In this document: positions 42,645 to 52,953 of the stretch, one piece after another
Layout of the letters: each line of letters starts with the position of its first letter
How positions within the stretch are numbered: the stretch's first letter is position 1
NCBI RefSeq assembly: GCF_000144605.1
Contig: NC_014375.1
Location: forward strand, 2,294,001-2,358,000
DNA from: Brevundimonas subvibrioides ATCC 15264
GTDB taxonomy: Bacteria > Pseudomonadota > Alphaproteobacteria > Caulobacterales > Caulobacteraceae
Direction: 5' to 3'
Length of the DNA: 64,000 bases
Position numbers and translations under genes: made by a program
Notes under the pieces: generated by a model
The model's input: only the letters and a program-made list of their open reading frames with translations
Databases searched by the model: none
What the model was told of the DNA's origin: nothing

Positions 42645-43052
42645 GTGAACATTCGAGCGAACGCGCTGTCGGCGGGCGTCTGGGCCGCGCCACAGATCGG
42701 ACTGGACGACGTGCCCGAGCTGGCGCGCCTGGGAATCCGGCGCATCGTCAGCCACCGCCCGGACAGCGAGGAGCCCGGGCAGCCCTCGGCGGCCGAGATG
42801 TCGGCGGTGGCGACCGCGAACGGCATGGAGTTCGTCCATGCTCCCGTCAGCGGCATGCCCGGTCCAGACGCTGTGAAGGCGACAGCCGGGGCGCTCGAGG
42901 ACGGATCGCCCGTGCTGATGTTCTGCCGATCCGGCACCCGGTCGACCTTCGCCTGGGCGCTGGCGATGCGATCCCTCGATCGCGCGGATGCGGACACATT
43001 GCGCGCGACCGCCGCGGCGGCCGGCTATGACCTCAGCCGGTTGCCGCTCTAG
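42645..43052 (+). CDS. TIGR01244 family (DUF442) phosphatase/sulfurtransferase-like protein
   Basis: The 135-residue protein has the short dual-specificity phosphatase-like fold. It shows SAGVWAAPQIGLDDVPELARLGIRRIVSHRPD at the start and the active-site loop FCRSGTRS. The family is often found with rhodanese and beta-lactamase-fold partners (as in Blh/BigR systems), and an MBL-fold gene does follow nearby. The substrate is unknown. The GTG at 42645 has an AGGGGA ribosome site about 6 bp upstream. Its stop overlaps the stop of a tiny minus-strand lipoprotein gene. Confidence 0.85.
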   Translation: MNIRANALSAGVWAAPQIGLDDVPELARLGIRRIVSHRPDSEEPGQPSAAEMSAVATANGMEFVHAPVSGMPGPDAVKATAGALEDGSPVLMFCRSGTRSTFAWALAMRSLDRADADTLRATAAAAGYDLSRLPL

Positions 43053-43198
43053 CGGCTGATCGCCACCCGGGCGGCGTAGGGGATCGGCTCGGGATCGCCG
43101 CAGGAGGTCAGAACCAGCTGCGCCGCCATCAGGCACAGCATGGCTGCGGCGATGGGCTGGAGCCGATTTGAGACAGTCAGTGCGATCGATCGGGCCAA
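43049..43198 (-). CDS. Small lipoprotein (49 aa, TTG start)
   Basis: A TTG at 43198 is preceded by GGAG with an 8-nt spacer. The 49-residue product has a basic N-terminus, a hydrophobic core (IAAAMLCLMAAQLVL) and the lipobox LTSC at residues 30-33, then a short tail GDPEPIPYAARVAISR. This is the layout of a small membrane lipoprotein, probably periplasmic. Its stop overlaps that of the plus-strand TIGR01244 gene. It is divergent from the MBL-fold gene, with about 80 bp between starts. No family is recognised. Confidence 0.6.
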   Translation of the reverse strand: MARSIALTVSNRLQPIAAAMLCLMAAQLVLTSCGDPEPIPYAARVAISR

Positions 43199-43280
43199 GA
43201 CAGGCGCTCCAGAACGGGTTTACGCTCTGTTAAGGCAAGGGTCGGGCCGTTCCTCTCCGTACCGTTTCGAGACCATCGTC

Positions 43281-44198
43281 ATGTCCGCAGTCCAGGCGAT
43301 CCCCTTCGTCCGCGCCTTCGATTTCCAGTACGGCCGCGCCGACCAGGTCTCGCCCCTGATCCAGCGGGTGATCTGCAACAACCCCGGCCCCTTCACCTTC
43401 ACCGGTACCGGCACCTATATCGTCGGCCACTCCCGTCCGGGATCGTCCGTCGCCGTGATCGACCCCGGTCCCCTGGACGACGCCCATCTGGCCGCGCTGA
43501 TGTCGGCCGTCGAGGGCAGGACCGTCAGCCATATCCTGGTGACCCATACCCACCGCGACCACTCTCCCCTCGCCCGCCCGTTCGCGGATGTCGTGCGAGC
43601 CCCGGTCCTGGCCGCCCGCCCGCCCGCCAGGGACACCCATGCGTCCGGCCCGCTGGACGAGGAGGAGGATGCCGTCTTCGCGCCCGACACGATCCTGACC
43701 GGGGGCGAGGCGATCGCCGGCGACGGCTGGACCCTGCGGGCGCTGTTCACGCCCGGTCACGCCTCGAATCACATGGCCTTCGCGCTGGAGGACGAGAACG
43801 CGCTGTTCTGCGGCGACCACATCATGGGCTGGTCAACGACCGTCGTCGCGCCGCCGGACGGCAACATGAGCGACTATCTGCTCAGCCTCGACGTCGTGAT
43901 CGCGGAAGGGTTCTCGACCCTGTGGCCTACCCATGGCGCGCCGGTCACCGAGCCGGCGCCGTTCCTGGCCGCCTATCGCCGGCACCGTCTGGATCGGGAG
44001 GCGCAGATCCTCGCCCGCCTGGTCGCCGGGGACCGCACGATCGCGCAGATGGTCCCGGTCCTGTATGCGGCGGTCGATCAGCGGTTGTGGGCCGCCGCCG
44101 GCCTGTCGGTGTGGGCGCATCTGATCAAGCTGGTGAACGACGGGCGTGTGGTGACGGACGGCGAACCGACCCTGTCTGCGACCTACCGACCGGCCTGA
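43281..44198 (+). CDS. MBL-fold metallohydrolase, LACTB2-like
   Basis: The 305-residue protein has the metallo-beta-lactamase fold: THTHRDHSPLA, TPGHASNHMAF, LFCGDHIMGW and the late WPTHG histidine. A C-terminal winged-helix region (about 235-300) matches the LACTB2 group, which includes RNA or thioester hydrolases. Function here is unknown. The ATG at 43281 was chosen because the conserved N-terminus starts soon after; the frame is open upstream but has no family similarity. Its 3' end overlaps the convergent DUF1499 gene by 16 bp. Confidence 0.88.
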   Translation: MSAVQAIPFVRAFDFQYGRADQVSPLIQRVICNNPGPFTFTGTGTYIVGHSRPGSSVAVIDPGPLDDAHLAALMSAVEGRTVSHILVTHTHRDHSPLARPFADVVRAPVLAARPPARDTHASGPLDEEEDAVFAPDTILTGGEAIAGDGWTLRALFTPGHASNHMAFALEDENALFCGDHIMGWSTTVVAPPDGNMSDYLLSLDVVIAEGFSTLWPTHGAPVTEPAPFLAAYRRHRLDREAQILARLVAGDRTIAQMVPVLYAAVDQRLWAAAGLSVWAHLIKLVNDGRVVTDGEPTLSATYRPA

Positions 44199-44845
44199 AG
44201 CGCATCCACCAGCTTGGTGGCGAGGCGACAGTTCTCGCCGCCGTCGGCCCGGTCGTAACGGGCGACGACGCGCACATCGGTCTGGCCGGGCCGGATGCGA
44301 ATCACAGCCTCGTGCGTCAGGCCGAAGACGGCGCCGGTGCGCTCGCCGCGAATCTGGAACAGACTGGCGCCGGTGATCCGGAAACCGGCCTGCTGCATGG
44401 CCCATCCCGCCGTTCCCTGCGCGAACTGGGTCATGGGGGCCGATACGCCCGGACAGGCGACGCTGGGGCCCGCAGCATTGGCAATGGTCGGCGGATCGGC
44501 CAGATCGGTCGTCACATCCAGAGGACCGGCGATCGCCATCACCTGCGCGCGCCACAGGAAGGCTCCAGAGATCCCGACGGCGACGACCAGGGTGGCCAGG
44601 GCCATCACGCCCAGCCGGGGAGACGTCCGGAACGCGATCACCATCGCGACCAGGGCGACCACCACCGCCAGCACGCTCAGAGCCAGAGCCACCTTCAGCG
44701 TCAGCAGGTCCAGCCCGGTCTCCAGCGAAACCGCGTCCGCTCCGACCAGCAGCACCGCGACGATCGCTAGCAGCGGCCCGGCGAGGGTCGCGACCATGGC
44801 GGCCCGGACGGCCATCAAGCCCGGCGTGGCCCTGCGACCGGCCAC
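44183..44845 (-). CDS. DUF1499 domain-containing membrane protein
   Basis: The 220-residue protein has three N-terminal membrane helices followed by a soluble domain with the DUF1499 features, ending with TDVRVVARYDRADGGENCRLATKLVDAL. The function is unknown. It begins with GTG at 44845, 2 bp after the stop of the acyl-CoA ligase gene, so the two form an operon. An ATG at 44815 is an alternative start. Confidence 0.8.
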   Translation of the reverse strand: MAGRRATPGLMAVRAAMVATLAGPLLAIVAVLLVGADAVSLETGLDLLTLKVALALSVLAVVVALVAMVIAFRTSPRLGVMALATLVVAVGISGAFLWRAQVMAIAGPLDVTTDLADPPTIANAAGPSVACPGVSAPMTQFAQGTAGWAMQQAGFRITGASLFQIRGERTGAVFGLTHEAVIRIRPGQTDVRVVARYDRADGGENCRLATKLVDALQAGR

Positions 44846-44847
44846 GC

Positions 44848-46494
<1,647 letters not shown>

Positions 46495-46685
46495 CGCATT
46501 CCCTCGTTTTCCCCGTCGTGCGCAGGGCTTGGCTTTCAAACTAGCCGAGGTCCTCGCCGACAAGCAACGTGACGCAGGGTCACCTAACGGGTCAGCCAAC
46601 GGGCCTCCCAAGCGTCACCATTGTGCCCCGGCGGGATTTGCGGTCTGGTCCGAACATCGTTCACCCAAACCTCCGAGACACTCGC

Positions 46686-47279
46686 ATGCGGCCAGCGACC
46701 GGCACCCCCCTCGCCCTCTCCCTCGTCCTGACGGTCCTGGCCGCCTGCGGAAGTCCGTCAGGCAATGCCGCTCCGGACGCGGCGGAGGCAGCCACGGCGG
46801 CGGTACCGGCGGTGGCACCGGCCGCAAGCCCGAGCCGGATCCGCATCCAGGGCCTTGGCCTCGACATCACCGACGCGGCGGGAACGACCAGCACGCTGAA
46901 GTTCGAGCAGGTATCGCAAGCCGACGCGATCGCCGCCGTCAACGCGGCGACGGGAACCACGCCCGAGGTGACGACGAACAACGACTGTCCGTCCGGGCCC
47001 ACGGGCTTCGCCGACTATCCGAACGGGCTTCAGTTGGTCTTCGTGGACGGAAGCTTTCAGGGCTGGACCCTGGATCAGGCGGGGATCTACACCGAGAACG
47101 AGTTCGGCGTGGGCGTCGACCGGGCCACGATGGACAGCCTGCCCGACTTCCAGATCGACACGTCCTCGACCCTGGGCGTGGAGTTCTATTTCCAGGGGGT
47201 CAACGGCTTCATGAGCTCCGATGCGCCCGACGGCGTGGTCGAAAGCCTCTATGCCGGTCTGACCTGCTTCTTCCGCTAG
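46686..47279 (+). CDS. Lipoprotein of unknown function, paralogue 1
   Basis: The 197-residue protein has a lipoprotein signal ending in LAAC, an Ala/Pro-rich linker, then a domain of about 150 residues. The domain contains TTPEVTTNNDCPSGPTGF, YPNGLQLVFVDGSFQGWTLDQAG and a terminal VVESLYAGLTCFFR. The two cysteines of the domain probably pair in the periplasm. The next gene is a clear paralogue. I recognise no family. A longer start at 46569 overlaps the promoter region and adds no signal peptide. Confidence 0.75.
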   Translation: MRPATGTPLALSLVLTVLAACGSPSGNAAPDAAEAATAAVPAVAPAASPSRIRIQGLGLDITDAAGTTSTLKFEQVSQADAIAAVNAATGTTPEVTTNNDCPSGPTGFADYPNGLQLVFVDGSFQGWTLDQAGIYTENEFGVGVDRATMDSLPDFQIDTSSTLGVEFYFQGVNGFMSSDAPDGVVESLYAGLTCFFR

Positions 47280-47371
47280 GGCGGCGCACGCTTTCGGACA
47301 GCGACCGCTTGCGCGCGATCCCGTTCTGGCTTCTCGTGCGCGACCTGACCCGACACAAGGATGCCCCGGAT

Positions 47372-47965
47372 ATGCGCGTGATCGCCCGCTCGGCCCTCGC
47401 CCTCGCCACGGTGCTCACCATCGCGGCCTGCGAGGGGTCACCGGAACCGGCCGCGGCCCCGGTCGCGGCGGCCACCCCCGCTGCGGCTGAGGCCCCGGCC
47501 CCGCCGCCGGCGACGGGCGGCCTGGCGATCGAGGGCGAAGGCCTGCGCCTGTTTTCGGCATCCGGATCGGCCCGGCCTGTCCCGTTCGGGACACCGCAAG
47601 ACGTGGTGATCGGACTGGTCGCGGGCATGCTCGGAGCCAGAGAGACGCCCGAGGTCACGACCAACTCGGAATGCGGCGAGGGCCCGGTTCAGTTCGCGTC
47701 GTTCTCCAACGGGCTGAAACTGGCCTTCCAGGACGAGAAGTTCGCCGGCTGGTTCCTCGATGCGGCCGGTCTGACCACCGTCGACGGCGTCGGCGTGGGC
47801 ACGACCCGGGCAGACCTCGATGGTGCCCGCACGATCGAGATCGACCCCGAATCCACGCTCGGCATCGAGTTCCAGGCCGGCGACATGGGTGGGTTCCTGA
47901 CGGCCGACGGGGCCGCGGGCACGGTCGAAAGCCTTTACGCCGGCGCCACCTGCTTCTTCCGCTAG
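47372..47965 (+). CDS. Lipoprotein of unknown function, paralogue 2
   Basis: The 197-residue protein repeats the plan of its neighbour: a signal with lipobox IAAC, a longer Ala/Pro linker, then TPEVTTNSECGEGPVQF, NGLKLAFQDEKFAGWFLDAAG and VESLYAGATCFFR. Both cysteines are kept. The pair arose by tandem duplication followed by marked divergence. It ends one base before the stop of the convergent TetR gene. Function is unknown; small periplasmic binding or envelope-stress roles are possible. Confidence 0.75.
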   Translation: MRVIARSALALATVLTIAACEGSPEPAAAPVAAATPAAAEAPAPPPATGGLAIEGEGLRLFSASGSARPVPFGTPQDVVIGLVAGMLGARETPEVTTNSECGEGPVQFASFSNGLKLAFQDEKFAGWFLDAAGLTTVDGVGVGTTRADLDGARTIEIDPESTLGIEFQAGDMGGFLTADGAAGTVESLYAGATCFFR

Positions 47966-47966
47966 A

Positions 47967-48587
47967 TCAGCGGCAGGCCGACAGCACCAGCAGGCGCGCG
48001 AGGTCGACCGCCTCGCGCGTCAGGGTCTTCAGCGACGACGGCTCCAGCAAGGCGCGCACCGACGCGCCGTCGACGATCATCGTCAGACCGCGCGCCAGCC
48101 GGTCGTCGTCCTTCGCAGCCCAGACCGGTTCGTCCTGACGTGCGCGCGCCGTCCGGGCGTCGGCCAGAAGCGCGATCAGCCGCTCGCGATAGTCGCGCTC
48201 GGCGTAGCGGACGATCCGCCCGACCTCGGCACTGCGCAGGCTCTCGCCCACGATCTCGGTCGCCAGCACGCCATAGTCGCGCTGGCACCCGAGTTCGACG
48301 CCCCGCTCGACCAGCGACACGATCGCTTCCAGCGGGTCCTCTATCGCCGAGACAGCGCCGAAAAGCAGGGCCACCTCCGCCCGCTCCTCGGCGACCAGGG
48401 CCTCCACCATCGCCTGCTTGGAGGGAAAATAGTGATAGAGCCGGCCCGGGCTGATGCCGCCCGCCTCGGCACAGATGTCCGCAATGCTCGCCGCGTGAAA
48501 GCCCAGACGGATGAAGCAGGCGCCCGCCGCCGCGAGCAGCCCCTGCCGCTGCGCGTCGAACTTCTCCGCATTTCGGGTCCGGGCCAT
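47967..48587 (-). CDS. TetR family transcriptional regulator
   Basis: The 206-residue protein has an N-terminal TetR helix-turn-helix: FIRLGFHAASIADICAEAGGISPGRLYHYFPSKQAMVEALV. The C-terminal ligand domain is less conserved. It is divergent from a small multidrug resistance-type transporter gene 76 bp away, a classic arrangement for local repression of the transporter. The ligand is unknown. Confidence 0.9.
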   Translation of the reverse strand: MARTRNAEKFDAQRQGLLAAAGACFIRLGFHAASIADICAEAGGISPGRLYHYFPSKQAMVEALVAEERAEVALLFGAVSAIEDPLEAIVSLVERGVELGCQRDYGVLATEIVGESLRSAEVGRIVRYAERDYRERLIALLADARTARARQDEPVWAAKDDDRLARGLTMIVDGASVRALLEPSSLKTLTREAVDLARLLVLSACR

Positions 48588-48606
48588 GCCGCTCTCATGC
48601 CGCGCC

Positions 48607-48632
48607 TTGACGGGACCGTCCAGTCATATAAT
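48607..48632 (+). promoter_or_regulatory. Probable promoter of the SMR transporter
   Basis: A perfect TATAAT (48627-48632) lies 32 bp upstream of the SMR start codon, and TTGACG sits at 48607-48612, giving a short 14-bp spacer. A TCGATCGA palindrome follows directly, near where a TetR protein could bind. The short spacer makes the -35 assignment uncertain. Confidence 0.4.
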
Positions 48633-48663
48633 TCGATCGATCATTCTATTATTGAGGATCGTC

Positions 48664-49002
48664 ATGGGTTGGATTTCGCTGGTCGTCGCGGGTGTGCTCG
48701 AGGTGGGTTTCACCACCACCCTGCGGCTCCTCAACGGGATGGGGGCCGATGCCACGACCGGAGCAAAGATCGGCCTGAACGTCCTGTTCATCGGCCTGAT
48801 CATCGCCAGCTTCCAGGCGCTCCAGTTCGCCATCCGGACGATCCCGATGGGCATGGCCTATGCTGTCTGGACCGGGATCGGCGCGGTCGGCACGGTGGTC
48901 GTCGGCGCCCTGTTCTTCGGCGAGCGCCTCGATGCGGTCCGCCTGATCCTGCTCGCGGTGATCGTCGCGGCGATCGTCGGACTGAAGCTGGTCAAGGCCT
49001 GA
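48664..49002 (+). CDS. SMR family transporter (SugE/EmrE-like)
   Basis: The 112-residue protein has four membrane helices and the small multidrug resistance signature: the conserved membrane Glu in VAGVLEVGFTTTL and AIRTIPMGMAYAVWTGIGAVGT. The wording at helices 3 and 4 is nearer to SugE/Gdx guanidinium exporters than to EmrE, but the substrate needs testing. The ATG at 48664 starts the first helix. The neighbouring TetR gene probably controls it. Confidence 0.88.
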   Translation: MGWISLVVAGVLEVGFTTTLRLLNGMGADATTGAKIGLNVLFIGLIIASFQALQFAIRTIPMGMAYAVWTGIGAVGTVVVGALFFGERLDAVRLILLAVIVAAIVGLKLVKA

Positions 49003-49040
49003 GACTGGCGCGACCGCCTCTGTCGTCATATGGCACCGGC

Positions 49041-49688
49041 ATGACCATCCTCATCGCGATCACCGGCGGGTCCGGTTCGGGCAAGTCGACGCTCGCCGAA
49101 ACCGTCGCCGCCGTCCTGCCCGCCGGCACTGCCGTGCTGATGCGCGAGGATTCGTACTATCGCGACGCGGCCTCCCTGCCCGGCTTCGACGCCGCGACCT
49201 TCGACTTCGACGACGTGGCTGCGCGGGATCACGACCTGCTGTTCGAGGACCTGTCCCGGCTGAAGGCGGGCAAACCCGTGACCGCCCCCGTCTATTCCTT
49301 CATCCACCACGGCCGGGAGCCGGAAGGCGAGATCATCCCCGTCGCGCCGGTGGTGATCGTGGAGGGCACCCACGTCCTGTGCACCCCCGCCGTGGCCGAC
49401 CTTTTCGACATCCGGGTCTTCGTCGACACACCGGCCGACATCCGGTTCATCCGTCGCCTGCTGCGGGATCAGGCCGAGCGGGGTCGAACGTCCACGTCGG
49501 TGATCGACCAGTATCTGAAGACCGTCCGTCCCGGGCACGAACGCCTTACCGAACCCTCGCGCACCCGCGCCGATTTCGTCATCGCCGACGCCACGGCGGC
49601 GGTCCGGCTGGATGATCCGCAGGTCATCGTGCGCCTGGCGGCCCCCCTGCTGGCGCACCCGCTTCTGGCGGGGCTTCTGACGACGTAA
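49041..49688 (+). CDS. udk: Uridine kinase-like protein
   Basis: The 215-residue P-loop kinase begins MTILIAITGGSGSGKST, has REDSYYRD for substrate binding, FDFDDVAARDHDLLFEDL and EGTHVL, then the DTPADIRFIRRLLRDQAERGR lid. This matches the uridine kinase/phosphoribulokinase group that phosphorylates uridine or cytidine. It lies 38 bp after the SMR gene on the same strand. Substrate assignment is by family. Confidence 0.85.
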   Translation: MTILIAITGGSGSGKSTLAETVAAVLPAGTAVLMREDSYYRDAASLPGFDAATFDFDDVAARDHDLLFEDLSRLKAGKPVTAPVYSFIHHGREPEGEIIPVAPVVIVEGTHVLCTPAVADLFDIRVFVDTPADIRFIRRLLRDQAERGRTSTSVIDQYLKTVRPGHERLTEPSRTRADFVIADATAAVRLDDPQVIVRLAAPLLAHPLLAGLLTT

Positions 49689-49743
49689 CATACGTATTTG
49701 TCGGGGATTTCGGAGCGTAACCATATACGCTAAAGTCACGGCG

Positions 49744-50373
49744 ATGCGTTCACACAGCAATACGGCTGCAGCAGCCGAACCCGTAGACCCCCGGCGCCAG
49801 ACGATCGTTCGCGAGGCCCGCCGTCACTTCATGGCCGACGGCTATGCCGCCACCCGGATCGAGCCGATCGCGCGGGCCGCGGCCGTGTCCACGGCCACGC
49901 TCTACGGCTATTTCCCGTCGAAACAGCATCTGTTCACGGCCGTGATTTCGGACGCGTCGGCCGATTTCTCGGCCCAGATGGAATATGTCCGGGTCTCCGA
50001 CGGTCATGCCCGCGAACAGCTGACCCTGTTCGCCACGGCCTATGCCGACTTCATGGGCGACCCGTTCGTCCGATCGGTCTTTCGCCTGGTGATGGCGGAG
50101 CGTCCCCGGTTCCGGGATGTCGCCCAAGGCTTCTTCGACAAGGGTCGCAGCGATTTCGGCCGCCCGCTGATGGCCGCCCTCGCCCGCCTTGCCGAACGCG
50201 GCGAACTGAAGATCGACAAACCCTCGTGGGCCGCCGGGCAGCTGATGGGCATGGTCGAGCACCCGGTCTTCTTCATGCCGCTGGTCACCGGCGACGAGGT
50301 CCAGGCGGCCCGAACCAACGGACAGATCGCGGCCGACGCCGTCGAGACCTTCCTGGCCCGTTACGGCACCTGA
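49744..50373 (+). CDS. TetR family transcriptional regulator (AefR-type C-terminus)
   Basis: The 209-residue protein has the TetR helix-turn-helix HFMADGYAATRIEPIARAAAVSTATLYGYFPSKQHLFTAVI and a C-terminal region resembling AefR-like regulators. The leader at 49689-49743 contains an ATACGTAT palindrome and a GTAACC that lacks a matching -10, so no SigF promoter is assigned. The target genes are unknown. It is convergent with pdxH, with 3 bp between the stops. Confidence 0.88.
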   Translation: MRSHSNTAAAAEPVDPRRQTIVREARRHFMADGYAATRIEPIARAAAVSTATLYGYFPSKQHLFTAVISDASADFSAQMEYVRVSDGHAREQLTLFATAYADFMGDPFVRSVFRLVMAERPRFRDVAQGFFDKGRSDFGRPLMAALARLAERGELKIDKPSWAAGQLMGMVEHPVFFMPLVTGDEVQAARTNGQIAADAVETFLARYGT

Positions 50374-50376
50374 AGC

Positions 50377-51051
50377 TCAGGGCTGCAGCCGGGTCCGCGC
50401 CCAATCCTCGCCTTCACGCGTGAACCGCAGCCGGTCGTGCAGCCGGAACGGGCGGTCGCGCCAGAACTCGACCACGTCCGGCAGGACGCGCCAGCCGGTC
50501 CAGTGCTCGGGGCGCGGCACGTCCGCGCCGTCGAACCGCGCCGTCTCGCGCGCGACGGCGGCCTCCAGCGCCGACCGGTCTTGCAGCGGCCGCGACTGGT
50601 CCGAGGCCCACGCCCCGATCCGGCTCTCGCGCGCCCGGCTGGCGAAATAGGCATCGGCCTCCGCGGCGCTGACCGGCTCGACCGCGCCGCGCACCCGGAT
50701 CTGGCGCCGCAGGGACTTCCAGTGGAACAGCAGGGCCGCACGGGGCCGGGCGTGAAGCTGCAGGCCCTTGGCGCTCTCGCGATTGGAATAGAAGGTCAGC
50801 CCCCGGGCATCGACGTCTTTCAGCAGGACCATGCGGCTGTCCGGCGCGCCGTCGGCGTCGACCGTCGACAGGGCCATGGCGTTCGGATCGTTCGCTTCGT
50901 GCGCCCGCGCCTGGGCCAGCCATTCGACGATCAGGCCGATCGGCTCGGTTCGGTCGAAGATCGTCTCGTCGCCATTGGCGGCGAGCGCCGCGGCGTAGTC
51001 GCGCGCATACTCTTCACGGGTGGGGCTGGACGGGATCACGGGGCTGGTCAT
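50377..51051 (-). CDS. pdxH: Pyridoxamine 5'-phosphate oxidase
   Basis: The 224-residue FMN enzyme makes pyridoxal phosphate. It shows [34 protein letters not shown], then [21 protein letters not shown] and [11 protein letters not shown], and ends in [23 protein letters not shown], the family's C-terminal signature. The ATG at 51051 gives the right length; the frame is open much further upstream but antisense to the J-domain gene. Confidence 0.95.
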   Translation of the reverse strand: MTSPVIPSSPTREEYARDYAAALAANGDETIFDRTEPIGLIVEWLAQARAHEANDPNAMALSTVDADGAPDSRMVLLKDVDARGLTFYSNRESAKGLQLHARPRAALLFHWKSLRRQIRVRGAVEPVSAAEADAYFASRARESRIGAWASDQSRPLQDRSALEAAVARETARFDGADVPRPEHWTGWRVLPDVVEFWRDRPFRLHDRLRFTREGEDWARTRLQP

Positions 51052-51127
51052 GACGGCGATATAGCAAGCGTCGCCGCGCCCCGCACGGTTAACCCGTCCT
51101 TGACCATGACGGCGGCCTATTGGTCGC

Positions 51128-51847
51128 ATGACGTCGCCCGGCCAGACCCTGAACGAAGCCTTCGCGGTCCTCGGGCTGCATGGTCCGACCGACCAGGCCG
51201 AGGTCGCACGCGCCTTCCGCATGGCCGTGAAGGGCGCCCGACCCGATCTGCCGGCGGGTGATGCCGAGCGTTTCCGCCGGGTCATCGCCGCCTATCGCCT
51301 GATCCAGAGCCGGGGCGGCGGCCACCCCGCCCTTGCCGCGCCGGTCGCCCGCCCGGCCGCCCTGCCCGTCGTCGGCCTGACGCCGCTGCAGGCCCTGTCG
51401 GGGGGAGACACCACCGTTCGCCTCGGGACCCGGTCCCTGCGGGTGCGCGCCCCGGCCGGGATGCGGACCGGCGAGCACCTTCGCCTGAAGAAGGCCGCCG
51501 ATGACGGTTCCGACCTCTACCTGCCGGTCCTGATCCGCCCCACCGACGGCCTGGCCGCCCTCGGCGACGATCTGCACATGCGGTGGGGGGCCTCGCCACG
51601 CGTGCTCACCGACGGCGGCCGAATCGAGATCGACACCCACGCCGGTCCCCGCTCGGCCTGGCTGACGCCCGGCCTGCAGTCGCCCATCCGGCTGCGCCTG
51701 CGCGATCTCGGCCTTCCGGCCAGAGGCACCCACCGGGCCGGCCACCTGTTCGTCACCTTTTTTGCCAGCGAGGACGCGCCCTCGGCGGCCGAAGATCTGC
51801 TGGCCCGGTTCACGCGGGTCTGGACGCCGGACCGGCTCGCGGCCTAA
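51128..51847 (+). CDS. DnaJ-related protein with degenerate J domain
   Basis: The 239-residue protein begins with a J-domain-like region (about 7-62) in which the HPD tripeptide reads RPD (38-40), so it probably cannot stimulate DnaK. The rest resembles the C-terminal substrate-binding beta-domains of CbpA/Dna[42 protein letters not shown]. No zinc fingers are present. It may bind unfolded proteins without Hsp70 cycling. aroC follows closely. Confidence 0.75.
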   Translation: MTSPGQTLNEAFAVLGLHGPTDQAEVARAFRMAVKGARPDLPAGDAERFRRVIAAYRLIQSRGGGHPALAAPVARPAALPVVGLTPLQALSGGDTTVRLGTRSLRVRAPAGMRTGEHLRLKKAADDGSDLYLPVLIRPTDGLAALGDDLHMRWGASPRVLTDGGRIEIDTHAGPRSAWLTPGLQSPIRLRLRDLGLPARGTHRAGHLFVTFFASEDAPSAAEDLLARFTRVWTPDRLAA

Positions 51848-51857
51848 TCGCGAAACC

Positions 51858-52943
51858 ATGTCGCACAATACCTTCGGCCATCTGTTTCGCGTGACGACCT
51901 GGGGCGAGAGCCACGGGCCGGCGATCGGCTGCGTCGTCGACGGTTGCCCGCCGCTGATTCCCCTCAACGAGGCCGACCTCCAGCCCTGGCTCGACCGGCG
52001 CAAGCCCGGCGGCAGCCGCTTCGTCACCCAGAGGAAGGAGAGCGACACCGCCCGCATCCTGTCCGGGGTGTTCGACGACGGCGACGGCCCGGTCACCACA
52101 GGGGCTCCCATCGCCATCCATATCGACAACGAGGATGCGCGCTCGAAGGATTACGGCGAGATCGCCCGCGCCTTCCGTCCCGGCCACGCCGACATGACCT
52201 ATCAGGCCAAATACGGCGTCCGCGACCATCGCGGCGGCGGGCGGTCCTCGGCCCGCGAGACTGCCAGCCGGGTCGCCGCGGGGGCCGTCGCGCGTCGCAT
52301 CCTGGGCGACGGGATCGTGATCCGGGCCGGCGTGGTCCAGCTGGGCCCCCACAGGATCGCGCCGGACGCCGTCGATTTCTCGGCCGTCTACGACAACCCC
52401 CTGTTCGCGGCCTCCGCCGGGGTCGTCCCCGCGTGGGAGGCCTGGCTGGATGGCGTGCGCAAGGCGGGATCGTCCTGCGGTGCCGTGGTCGCTCTGGAGG
52501 TCACGGGCATCCCCGCCGGCTGGGGCGCGCCCCTCTATGGCAAGCTGGACGCGGAACTGGCCGCGGCGATGATGTCCATCAACGCCGTCAAGGGCGTGGA
52601 GATCGGGGCCGGCTTCGGCTCGGCCGAACTGTCCGGGGAGGACAATGCCGACGAGATGCGGATCGGTCCGGACGGCGGGATCGTGTTCCAGTCCAACCAT
52701 GCCGGCGGTGTCCTGGGCGGCATCTCGACCGGCCAGCCCCTGACCGCCCGGATCGCCTTCAAGCCCACCTCATCGATCCTGACCCCGCGCCAGACGGTTA
52801 CCCGGGACGGGACCGAGACCGACCTGCGCACCAAAGGCCGCCACGACCCCTGCGTGGCCCTGCGCGGCGTGCCGGTGGTCGAGGCCATGGCCGCCTGCGT
52901 GCTCGCCGACGCCCTGCTCAGGCACCGCGCCCAGATCGGCTGA
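51858..52943 (+). CDS. aroC: Chorismate synthase
   Basis: The 361-residue enzyme is full length and converts EPSP to chorismate with reduced FMN. Signature segments are [26 protein letters not shown], the [24 protein letters not shown] motif and [18 protein letters not shown]. The ATG at 51858 lies 11 bp after the J-domain gene stop. It is convergent with the M50-like gene. Confidence 0.97.
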   Translation: MSHNTFGHLFRVTTWGESHGPAIGCVVDGCPPLIPLNEADLQPWLDRRKPGGSRFVTQRKESDTARILSGVFDDGDGPVTTGAPIAIHIDNEDARSKDYGEIARAFRPGHADMTYQAKYGVRDHRGGGRSSARETASRVAAGAVARRILGDGIVIRAGVVQLGPHRIAPDAVDFSAVYDNPLFAASAGVVPAWEAWLDGVRKAGSSCGAVVALEVTGIPAGWGAPLYGKLDAELAAAMMSINAVKGVEIGAGFGSAELSGEDNADEMRIGPDGGIVFQSNHAGGVLGGISTGQPLTARIAFKPTSSILTPRQTVTRDGTETDLRTKGRHDPCVALRGVPVVEAMAACVLADALLRHRAQIG

Positions 52944-52953
52944 CGCTTTCGCC

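Noticed and set aside
49717..49742. GTAACC upstream of the second TetR gene
   Set aside because: Sixteen bases later there is CGGC instead of CGAA, so it does not meet the SigF promoter pattern.
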